Shown piece after piece: positions 18,930-26,799 of a DNA stretch of 32,788 nucleotides (positions are counted from its first letter, which is position 1; the number at the start of each line of letters is the position of its first letter). This DNA comes from Nanobdellota archaeon (GTDB taxonomy: Archaea; Nanobdellota; Nanobdellia; SCGC-AAA011-G17; GW2011-AR17), in assembly GCA_030018575.1 (NCBI GenBank), contig JASEIA010000003.1:1-32788 (forward strand), written 5' to 3'. The notes beneath the pieces are model-generated. The model ran no database searches, was not told the origin of the DNA, and was given only the letters and a program-made list of their open reading frames with translations. Position numbers and translations under genes: made by a program.

Positions 18930-19009
18930 GGCACGTATTTTAGTGTGTGTTCTTTTACATATTCTATAAATCCAAAGTCCTTGACATAATTGGCAAACTC
19001 CTGCCTGAA
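18926..19009 (-). pseudogene. Lrp/AsnC-like C-terminal fragment, copy A
   Basis: Encodes FRQEFANYVKDFGFIEYVKEHTLKYVP*, matching FRNKFSDYVKGFEFLEYVKEHTMKYLP of the 20508-20795 ORF; begins 5 nt after the ATPase stop codon. Confidence 0.8.
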
Positions 19010-19014
19010 CTATC

Positions 19015-20391
19015 CTAAATAAGCGCAAGGAACACAGCAGCGGGCATTATCACTGCCTTGCCGTTATGCATTGTTGTTTTGGAAAGTATAAGCGGCGCCT
19101 TGAATATATTATAATGCGAGAAATCACTCTCACTGACTTTTTCCTGCCATTTTACTTCTACTGCCTGAAACCGCTTTCCCTTCCTGACAACAAAATCCAC
19201 TTCCCCTTTCCTGTCGCGGTAGTACCATACGCTTTCAAGGAGGCGGTTTGCCTTGCGCTTGAGGTGCTCAAGAACTATGCCTTCTATTGCAAATGGCTTG
19301 TTCAGCTCATTAATGCAGCATTCGTGCTTGCCATTCACATATCCGGAAAATGCGCTGAACAGGAATGTGTCCAAAAAATAAAATTTTTTCTGTTTCCTGA
19401 ACACAGGGGCCTTCTTGTTTAGGTCTATCTTATGGACAAAATTAAGCAGCATAAGAGACTCCAGCAGCTCAAGGTATTCCGCCACTGTCTTATGCGAGCC
19501 TATGCTTGTTGCTTTTGCAATGGAATGGAAGGCCAGCTCCGCGCCATACTTGCTCGCCAAAACAGAAATTATTTCCCTGAAAATATGCTCTGATTTTTCC
19601 AGCTTGCTTAAATCCCCAAGTATCCAGTTTACATAATCCTCATATAATTCCTCCGTTATCGCTCCTGTTTCATTAAACTGGTAACCGGACGATAAAAATC
19701 CGCCGGATATAAGGTAATTGTCCATATGGCGGTTTAGCTCGCCCAAAAATGGGATAATATACGCCGCCTTTTGCAGCAGGGCATCAGAAAATGCCTCTTC
19801 CATGGAAAGCGGATTTAAAGCTGCAAGCTCTTTTTTCAAATCTCCGCTCCCAAACAGCCTTACATAATCAGAAAATGAAAGCGGCAAATAGAACATGGTC
19901 TTAACGCCCCTCCCTGGAAATCGTTCTGTTCCATGCTTGAGGTCGCTTGCCACAGAGCCGGTGAAAACAAGCAGGGTGCAGAGCGAACTGTCGGCGAGGT
20001 ACTTTATTGCCCTGAACCATTCCTTTACAAAAGTTATTTCATCAAAAATCACATAGTTCTCCTTTATGTTAAATCGCAGGAGCCACTCCTTATGAAGTTC
20101 TGCCGCCTTTACTATCTCGTTGAAATCTGCCAGCACATCGCATGGGAGATACAGGAACTGCCTTGCATCAGCGCCGTGTTTAAAAACTGATTCCCATATT
20201 AACAGCTTTAAGGCTGTTGTCTTTCCAACCTGCCTTGGGCCCCTTATGGAGCATATGCCCTTTTTCTCGCCGACAAGGGAAGGGATATAAGCTGCTTTTT
20301 TCCCAAGGGCAATGCTGACTTTTCTGTCATGCAGCAGCTCTTCTCTGCTTTTCCACCAAGGGTTATGCTTTGCGAGAAACTCAAATTCCAT
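19015..20391 (-). CDS. AAA-type ATPase, DUF4143-like, paralog A
   Basis: NPWWKSREELL, GPRQVGKTTALKL, NYVIFDEITFVKEWFRAIK, VEVKWQ C-terminal nuclease-like motif; start at MEFEF. Confidence 0.9.
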   Translation of the reverse strand: MEFEFLAKHNPWWKSREELLHDRKVSIALGKKAAYIPSLVGEKKGICSIRGPRQVGKTTALKLLIWESVFKHGADARQFLYLPCDVLADFNEIVKAAELHKEWLLRFNIKENYVIFDEITFVKEWFRAIKYLADSSLCTLLVFTGSVASDLKHGTERFPGRGVKTMFYLPLSFSDYVRLFGSGDLKKELAALNPLSMEEAFSDALLQKAAYIIPFLGELNRHMDNYLISGGFLSSGYQFNETGAITEELYEDYVNWILGDLSKLEKSEHIFREIISVLASKYGAELAFHSIAKATSIGSHKTVAEYLELLESLMLLNFVHKIDLNKKAPVFRKQKKFYFLDTFLFSAFSGYVNGKHECCINELNKPFAIEGIVLEHLKRKANRLLESVWYYRDRKGEVDFVVRKGKRFQAVEVKWQEKVSESDFSHYNIFKAPLILSKTTMHNGKAVIMPAAVFLALI

Positions 20392-20392
20392 A

Positions 20393-20443
20393 TTGGTAGT
20401 CAAGTATCAAGACTATATAAATGTTTTGGTAGTCAAGTATCAA
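20393..20443 (-). promoter_or_regulatory. two perfect 18-bp direct repeats flanking a TATA box, upstream of ATPase A
   Basis: Minus strand: TTGATACTTGACTACCAA-AACATTTATATAGTC-TTGATACTTGACTACCAA-T-ATG. Confidence 0.8.
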
Positions 20444-20507
20444 AATAATAAGCAGTTTTGGCAGTTAATTGCCCAAACTGGAAGAGGCGCTTCGCTGCTA
20501 TTGCTTC

Positions 20508-20795
20508 TTAAGGCAAATACTTCATCGTGTGCTCTTTCACATACTCTAAGAACTCAAAGCCCTTCACGTAATCTGAGAATTTATTTCTGAATTCCTCGAT
20601 TAATGCATAAAGCTCTTCTGTATCTTTTATATATAACTCAATTTCAAGGTCAGCTCCGCCTATTGTCTCGTCAAGATAGGCAATAGCGGGCTTTGCCTGC
20701 ATAAAAGCCTTTATCTGCTGCAGGATATCTTTTGAAATGTTTCTCAGGAAGAAGTAAATCTTGTAGTATTTGCAGCCGAGAACATTTATATCCAA
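20508..20795 (-). pseudogene. Lrp/AsnC-family C-terminal (RAM-like) domain without its HTH, fragment B
   Basis: LGCKYYKIYFFLRNISKDILQQIKAF...TIGGADLEIELYIKDTEELYALIEEFRNKF; TTG start; the frame stays open to 20837 (LFHFNTYILGFRPALDINV) with no HTH. Confidence 0.65.
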
Positions 20796-20942
20796 AGCAG
20801 GCCTGAAGCCGAGGATGTATGTATTAAAATGGAAGAGCTAACAAACTATCTGGAACAATCAAACGAAACTGAAACGCTTGCTGAAGAGCAAAGAAAGCAG
20901 AAGCTTAGGGCGCACATTGCTTGCCGGGGAATGCAGCGGCCT

Positions 20943-22250
20943 TCACAGCAGCAAAAACACGCTTGCAGGAACAATAGCCATGTTTTCCTTCTCAATGAAC
21001 TCAAAGCTGTCTTTTGAAAGGAGGATTTTATTTTTAAGCTCAACAGCGGAAAAATCGCTTTTTTTAACCTTGTTCTGCCACTTCAGCTCAATGCCTGTAT
21101 CTTCCACATAGAAATCAACTTCTTTTTTCTGGTAATAATAGCAAACCCTGCCGAATTTTCTGGCAAGATGCTCTGCCACAATGCCTTCTATCAGCCGCGG
21201 GACTTCCTCTTCCCTTATCCTTGTTTTTGTAAGCTCCCTCTTGAAAACATGGAAGAGAAAAGGGTCTATAAAGTAAGCTTTTCTCATCCTTGCAAATGCC
21301 TCCACCCCCTTCTTTAAATCAATCGGGAACATGTTTCGCAAAACAAAAAGGTTTTCGAGGATTTCCAGATACTCCCTTATTGTTACATGGGAGCCTATCT
21401 CCATTTCCTTGGCAATTGAGTTAAGGGAGAACCTTGTGCCATAATTTTTCAGCACTCCCAGCAATGTTGATGAAGCTATTCTCTCGCTTCTCTCTGCTTT
21501 GGCTATGTCTGCAACAAGCCACTTCCAGTATATATCATAGGTTTCGTCCCTTATCTTTCCGTCTTCCATAAGCTCATACATGCTTCTTGGAAACCCGCCG
21601 CATATTGTGTAAGAGCTGAACAGCCTGTCTATTTCGCTGAAATAAAAAAGGAGCTTTTTTGCCGCTCTGTTCACTTCTGCGGCATTCAGGGAGGAAATTT
21701 CTGCGGCAAGCTCGCGTTTAAGGCTCTCGCTTCCGAACACCATGCAGAAATCCTTGAACGACAACGGCATGAAATGCACTGTTTTAATCCTTCTGCCCGG
21801 AAATGTTTCTTTTTTAAGCTCAATTGAAGAAGAGCCGGTGATGTGTATTATCTTGTTTCTTGACATGGGGGAATCCAGAATAAACTTTATAGCCCTCTGC
21901 CAATCGTCAACAAAGGTTATTTCATCAAAAAAAAGGTATTTTTTCCCTGCCGCCAGCGCATCTGAAATTCTTACAATCTCAACAATGTCATTGAAATCCT
22001 TCAGCACGTCACAAGAGAAATAAAGCGCCTGTTTCGGATTAACGCCTTTTTCAATGAGGTTTTTTATGTAAAGCTTTATGAAGGTGGTTTTCCCAACCTG
22101 CCTTGGGCCAGTAATAAGCTGATTCTCTTCAGTGAATGAATATCCTATCTTATGCTTTCTTGCAATGCTCTCCTTTACTTTTTCATCTTCGCTTATTGCC
22201 GCCTTGTCTTCCCACCATGGGTTCTGCTCTGTGATTTGCCTTATTTCCAT
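20943..22250 (-). CDS. AAA-type ATPase, DUF4143-like, paralog B
   Basis: QNPWWEDKAAISEDEKV, ITGPRQVGKTTFIKLYI, KYLFFDEITFVDDWQRAIK, GIELKWQNKV; start at MEIRQI. Confidence 0.9.
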   Translation of the reverse strand: MEIRQITEQNPWWEDKAAISEDEKVKESIARKHKIGYSFTEENQLITGPRQVGKTTFIKLYIKNLIEKGVNPKQALYFSCDVLKDFNDIVEIVRISDALAAGKKYLFFDEITFVDDWQRAIKFILDSPMSRNKIIHITGSSSIELKKETFPGRRIKTVHFMPLSFKDFCMVFGSESLKRELAAEISSLNAAEVNRAAKKLLFYFSEIDRLFSSYTICGGFPRSMYELMEDGKIRDETYDIYWKWLVADIAKAERSERIASSTLLGVLKNYGTRFSLNSIAKEMEIGSHVTIREYLEILENLFVLRNMFPIDLKKGVEAFARMRKAYFIDPFLFHVFKRELTKTRIREEEVPRLIEGIVAEHLARKFGRVCYYYQKKEVDFYVEDTGIELKWQNKVKKSDFSAVELKNKILLSKDSFEFIEKENMAIVPASVFLLL

Positions 22251-22252
22251 TA

Positions 22253-22322
22253 TTGTTAATAGAATGTCAAAGTTTATAAGCTTTTTGATAGTTAATATCA
22301 GAAAAGTATCATTTTTTGACAT
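22253..22322 (-). promoter_or_regulatory. TTGAYA...CAA operator-like sites around a TATA box, upstream of ATPase B
   Basis: Minus strand: TTGATATTTAAATGTCAA, CTGATATTAACTATCAA, TTATAAA, TTGACATTCTATTAACAA, TA, ATG. Confidence 0.65.
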
Positions 22323-22359
22323 TTAAATATCAAAAAGCACGAACGGCAGGCTTTTCCGC

Positions 22360-22467
22360 CTATTTCCTTGCCCTTTTCCACAGAATCTCAAACTGCTTTC
22401 TGTAGCCGTCGGCAGCAGCCTTGTCTTTGATTAGCACGCCGTAGGGGCTTTTTTGTTTCTTTTCCAT
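22360..22467 (-). pseudogene. C-terminal fragment of a TrmB-like regulator
   Basis: Encodes MEKKQKSPYGVLIKDKAAADGYRKQFEILWKRARK*, which resembles TrmB family C-termini (YGVLI..., Y...FE.LWK). Confidence 0.5.
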
Positions 22468-22507
22468 TAATTGCCTTATTTTGAATAGGGAAAAGCTTAA
22501 ATACTAT

Positions 22508-22549
22508 TTGTCATATAATCTATAACAATTGATATAAAATGTATGACAA
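22508..22549 (+). promoter_or_regulatory. inverted repeat TTGTCATA...TATGACAA spanning the nucleotidyltransferase start
   Basis: TTGTCATATAATCTATAACAA (22508-22528) is followed directly by TTGATATAAAATGTATGACAA (22529-22549); each approximates the reverse complement of the other. Confidence 0.6.
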
Positions 22550-23129
22550 TACTGAAATAAGGATTTTAGGACAAATTTATACAAAGCCATGCATCCACAA
22601 GAGAGAGCTCTCAAAGCAGCTTAAGCTAAGCATGCCTTCTGTGGATTATGCGCTAAAGAAGATAAGCAAGCTGCTTAAAACGCAGAAAGCAGGCAACCAG
22701 ATAAGGTATTTTATAGATTATTCAAAAGAGGAGCTTACGCCAATGCTTTATGCAGTGGAATATTCAAGGCTTGGGCAGCTTCCTGCAAAGGCAAGGATTG
22801 CAATAGCTGATTTTTTAAGGGAATTGGAGGATAAGCCCATTATTGCGCTCATATTCGGCTCGTATGCGAGAGGAGATTATACAAAAGAGTCGGATATAGA
22901 CCTACTTCTGGTATTCCAAAAGATTGGAAATGCAAAGGGCATAGAAAACACAGCCAACAAGATTAGCATGAGGACGAGCACAAAAATAAGCCCTGTTTAT
23001 CTTGATTATGCCTCATTTAAAGAATCTGTTCATAACTCCACTAAAGAGTTTTACAAAAACCTTAAGAAGGGGAAGATAATTCTAACGGGAATAGAATGGT
23101 GGAGGCAGATGGAGCATGAGGAAGCCTGA
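22539..23129 (+). CDS. winged-HTH plus minimal nucleotidyltransferase (MNT), antitoxin-like
   Basis: N-terminal HTH KRELSKQLKLSMPSVDYALKKISKL; IFGSYARGDYTKESDIDLLLVF. Confidence 0.88.
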   Translation: MYDNTEIRILGQIYTKPCIHKRELSKQLKLSMPSVDYALKKISKLLKTQKAGNQIRYFIDYSKEELTPMLYAVEYSRLGQLPAKARIAIADFLRELEDKPIIALIFGSYARGDYTKESDIDLLLVFQKIGNAKGIENTANKISMRTSTKISPVYLDYASFKESVHNSTKEFYKNLKKGKIILTGIEWWRQMEHEEA

Positions 23130-23283
23130 CTGGCGGCTTTGGCTTAAGGACAAAAAGGAATGCAAGATTTGGATAGGCATTTATGAAAGAAAGAGCCTGC
23201 TCAGGAAGAGTGCAGATGAATCAAATCTGCATCTGAGTATGGCTTTCCTTTTAATGCTTTTATTTCCTCAGGCTTTATTATAG
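23116..23283 (+). pseudogene. truncated partner ORF of the MNT gene, possible HEPN remnant
   Basis: MRKPDWRLWLKDKKECKIWIGIYERKSLLRKSADESNLHL then a switch into antisense of another gene; overlaps the MNT stop by 14 nt. Confidence 0.45.
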
Positions 23284-23413
23284 GCATATTATCAGGCATA
23301 AAAAGGCCGTTGTCAGGCGCAATGCCCATGAAAAGCGCCTCTCTGAATGAAACCTTGTCCTTAAACCCTTCAAAATCCCTGTTTGTGCTGTAATAAAGCG
23401 TTTTATCAGGCAT
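23236..23413 (-). pseudogene. 5' fragment of threonine synthase
   Basis: MPDKTLYYSTNRDFEGFKDKVSFREALFMGIAPDNGLFMPDNMPIIKPEEIKALKGKPYS is typical of the ThrC N-terminus; the rest of the gene is absent. Confidence 0.75.
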
Positions 23414-23464
23414 AAGCTGGATACAGCGGCAAGGCTTAAATAGTTTTCCGCCTTCTTTAATGCC

Positions 23465-24247
23465 ATGGCAGACCATTTGTTAAAGGCGGTATTTTTAGCG
23501 AAAGAGCTTCCAATTGTTAAAGTAAAAGATGTTTTAAAGTACAAGCTTGTTTCAGAGAAAAGGGACAGGGCTGTTTTTGAAATATCCCCCAAGAAATATG
23601 TTTTTGCATACTCGTTTGGCGCTTTGGCGTTCTTTGATGTTGATGATGTGATGATAAGCGCCACAATCAAGAATCTAAGAGGATTAAAGGTTGAGATATT
23701 AAAGGACAAGATATGGGATGAGTACAAAGTAATTGACCATGTCAAGAATTCCGTAGAGTTTAATCTTATAAGAATGAAGACAGCTGACCTTGAGCACATG
23801 AGCCTTGTTGCATTGGTTTTAGCACAGTCTGTTGCGCTTGAGTTCTATGAAAACCAGGTTGATGCAATGGTAACGCAGTTTTCGCCGCTGAACAAGCAGC
23901 TGAGCGAGAAAGGCAAGCTTGCTGCAAGGGACAAGCAGATATTGAAAGTGGTTGGAGGCAACAATACGGTCATTGAGGTAATAGTATCAAAGCTTTCCCT
24001 GCTTGAGGAGCCTGCTTCTGCCTGGGAAAACGAGGAAATGGAATGGCTCTTCAACAGGCTGCATTACATGTTTGAGATTGAGGAAAGGTTCAAGCATGTC
24101 CAGTATAAGCTTGGCTTTATCCAGAACAACTCAGAGCTAATGCTTGAGGTTCTGCGTGGAAGAAGGGATGCGATGCTTGAATGGATAATAATCGCGCTTA
24201 TTGCTTTTGAGATATTGATATTTGTTTATGAGATTTGGTTCAAGTGA
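23465..24247 (+). CDS. RMD1/YagE family (DUF155-like) protein
   Basis: YVFAYSFGALAFFDVDD, late RRDAMLEWIIIALIAFEILIFVYEI TM segment. Confidence 0.82.
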   Translation: MADHLLKAVFLAKELPIVKVKDVLKYKLVSEKRDRAVFEISPKKYVFAYSFGALAFFDVDDVMISATIKNLRGLKVEILKDKIWDEYKVIDHVKNSVEFNLIRMKTADLEHMSLVALVLAQSVALEFYENQVDAMVTQFSPLNKQLSEKGKLAARDKQILKVVGGNNTVIEVIVSKLSLLEEPASAWENEEMEWLFNRLHYMFEIEERFKHVQYKLGFIQNNSELMLEVLRGRRDAMLEWIIIALIAFEILIFVYEIWFK

Positions 24248-25393
24248 TTATTTCTTTCCGATTAAGCTGAGAATCCTGCTATATGCCTTTATTGGCAATG
24301 CAAACAAAAAGCTTCTCTTCAGGTCAATCGCGTCATACGGGCACATCTCGTGGCAGCAGTAGCATACAATGCACAGCTTTTTGTCGCAATAAGGCGCGTC
24401 TTTTTCATTTGTTTTTTTCATTGCCGTTACAGGGCACACTCGCACGCAGTTCCAGCATCTCTTGCATTTTTCAGGATTAGGATAAGGATAAGCCATTGCC
24501 TTCTTAAGGAAAAATCCTGATAGCCACGGAGGGATGCCTGAAGCTGCAGACGACGGCTTCCTGAATTTAAAGCGCGGCTCCTTGCCAATCACTTCTATTT
24601 CACTAGCAGATATAAGCTTTCTTTTCAAAGCAATTGCATTTGTCAGCACTTCTCCCTCAAACCCTATAATCCGTTCAGCAACAATGTCCATTGCAACTGC
24701 ATTGTCAGAAGCCATTATTATGCCTGGCTTTACAATATTGCCGTTTGTTGGGCCGTTGCCATCCATGCCTTGTATTCCATCCAGTATCGTTAGCGCGGGC
24801 TTTACATTCATCCAGATGTCAAGCAAAAGGCTTGCAAACTCCTCTTTCTTTTTTGCAATCGCATGATACTCCTGCTTTTTTCCGCCGAGTATGCAGCCAA
24901 ACAGGTTTTTTACACCGCCTGTGTAGAGCATTAAGGTATGGGTTTTCATTTTTGGGAGGCTTATTATTAAATCAGCATTAAACAAAATCTCAGGCAAATA
25001 CATCTCCTTTGCAAAGGCCGCTTTTGCATTGCTTACTTTCCTGAGCTTTTCATGGCTAAAGCTTATAAGTTTTGCATTGCGCTTTTTTGCTATTTGAGTA
25101 ATGCCTGCTTCTTCAAATGCCTGCAGAACACCGCCCTCCTTTACAATGCCGCAGCTTTCCCCGATGATTATCCTGCATTTCTTTTTTACAAGGATTGCGC
25201 ATACTGCATCAATCACTGCCGGATTCGTGGTAATTGCCTTTTCAGGCGAAGCGCCCATCAAAACATTCGGCTTGAGAAGGACTTTTGAGCAGGGCTTTAT
25301 TTCAAAGCCGATATCCTCAATTGCTTTTTCTACTGCTTTCAGAACCTCTTTTTCATCATAGGTTCTGCATTCAACAACTGACACCTTGCGCAT
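24248..25393 (-). CDS. DUF362 domain protein with 4Fe-4S ferredoxin module
   Basis: VLLKPNVLMG, ISLPKMKTHTLMLYTGGVKNLFG, CKRCWNCVRVCPV and CIVCYCCHEMCPYDAI. Confidence 0.93.
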   Translation of the reverse strand: MRKVSVVECRTYDEKEVLKAVEKAIEDIGFEIKPCSKVLLKPNVLMGASPEKAITTNPAVIDAVCAILVKKKCRIIIGESCGIVKEGGVLQAFEEAGITQIAKKRNAKLISFSHEKLRKVSNAKAAFAKEMYLPEILFNADLIISLPKMKTHTLMLYTGGVKNLFGCILGGKKQEYHAIAKKKEEFASLLLDIWMNVKPALTILDGIQGMDGNGPTNGNIVKPGIIMASDNAVAMDIVAERIIGFEGEVLTNAIALKRKLISASEIEVIGKEPRFKFRKPSSAASGIPPWLSGFFLKKAMAYPYPNPEKCKRCWNCVRVCPVTAMKKTNEKDAPYCDKKLCIVCYCCHEMCPYDAIDLKRSFLFALPIKAYSRILSLIGKK

Positions 25394-25431
25394 GGGTTAA
25401 AATTATCCCTTTTTGCTTAAATAGATTATGC

Positions 25432-26622
25432 TCATAGCAAGAAGTAAAGCATTACAGGCACCAAAAGGCATCCCATCATGTTGCTTTTCCTTATGCCTGC
25501 ATAGTTTGCCATAATCCCCATTGATGTTGATGCAAAGAGGACAAGCAGGCCGAGAGAGCCGCTTAATGCAAAAGTCACTATAAGCATTATTCCAATCACT
25601 GAAAGGCAGAGCCATTTGTAATTCACTTTAGGGACAATTAAAGAGAACACAGCTGATATTTTTCCAGCGAGCATAACCGATATTCCGCCAACAAAAAGGC
25701 AGACTCCAAGCAAAAGGATTAATTCATTTGCAGTTATTGCTTCCATTATTTTTGACATTGCTACAACCGCGCCGTTCCTTGCCTTGCCGATTGCATAAAG
25801 CGTAATCAGGCTTACTACAAAGTTTGCAGAGCTTATTCCGCCCATCACGTAAAGGAAGCTTTTGCCGCTTTTTTCCGAGAATTGCGTTGTGAGCATCGCG
25901 CCCTGCGATGGCCCAAGCCCCGGAAGGAATGCGCATAGCCAGCCTGTGATTGCAGAGAGAAATGTCGCAGGGATTGAGCTTTTGTCCAAATCAAGCTTTG
26001 GCGGCAATTGTTTCGGCACTTTTGTGCTTGTTTCCATGCTAATTAGCAATGTGCTTACTCCAAAAAGCCCTGAAAGAAGGGGCAGTAATGGCTCTTTCAA
26101 TGCGTGCATGCCAAGCGTGAAATAGCCGAGAATGCCAGACGCAAGGAAAATTATTAATGCCCATAGCTTTCTTTCCTTTGCAAGCAGGTAAATGACAGCT
26201 GCAAGTATTATCCATCCGACATAATTTTGTATCAGCGGATAGACAATTGTGAAAAGCCAGATTGTAGGCAATGCAAATGCGATTGAAAGAATTAATGCGA
26301 AAAAGCAGCCCGCTGCTGACAGCATCACAGCCTCATTGCCTTTGCCTTCCAATAAGAGCTTATGCCCGGGCAGGACTGACAATGCAGTGTCCGCCTCAGG
26401 CGCGCCTAAGAATATTGAGGGTATGCATTCAAGAAAGCTTTGGCATACGCCCATTGAAATTATTATTGCCGCAATTGCCAATGGTGAGAAATAAATTAGC
26501 AGGAAAGGCGACACTGCAAGCATCATCGCGGATATTGTGTTTGAGTGTATTCCCGGCATTAAAGCGGCTATCAATCCCAGTATAATGCCTGCAAATGCCG
26601 CTATTAGTATTTCCCCGAGCAT
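25432..26622 (-). CDS. TctA/DUF112-like tripartite tricarboxylate transporter family membrane protein
   Basis: GLIAALMPGIHSNTISAMM, IFLGAPEADTALSVLPGHKLL, ITGWLCAFLPGLGPSQGAML. Confidence 0.85.
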   Translation of the reverse strand: MLGEILIAAFAGIILGLIAALMPGIHSNTISAMMLAVSPFLLIYFSPLAIAAIIISMGVCQSFLECIPSIFLGAPEADTALSVLPGHKLLLEGKGNEAVMLSAAGCFFALILSIAFALPTIWLFTIVYPLIQNYVGWIILAAVIYLLAKERKLWALIIFLASGILGYFTLGMHALKEPLLPLLSGLFGVSTLLISMETSTKVPKQLPPKLDLDKSSIPATFLSAITGWLCAFLPGLGPSQGAMLTTQFSEKSGKSFLYVMGGISSANFVVSLITLYAIGKARNGAVVAMSKIMEAITANELILLLGVCLFVGGISVMLAGKISAVFSLIVPKVNYKWLCLSVIGIMLIVTFALSGSLGLLVLFASTSMGIMANYAGIRKSNMMGCLLVPVMLYFLL

Positions 26623-26662
26623 AAGGCGCTTATGTATTTTTTCCTTTTAACAATTGCCTTCA

Positions 26663-26707
26663 AAAAACACGCGTTTTTCCGCAGATGTTGGAAATCCAGC
26701 GGGATTT
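26663..26707. repeat. possible degenerate copy 3 of the chained palindromes
   Basis: AAAAAC-ACGC-GTTTTT (26663-26678) and AAATCC-AGCG-GGATTT (26692-26707), in the same order as copies 1 and 2. Confidence 0.4.
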
Positions 26708-26799
26708 TTCATTTGCTTTTTATACTCTTCCAACTTCATTGAAAATTTTGCGGAATTTTGCGGGAAAGGATTAAAAAGGAGCAGCGCATATTCTGCGGC

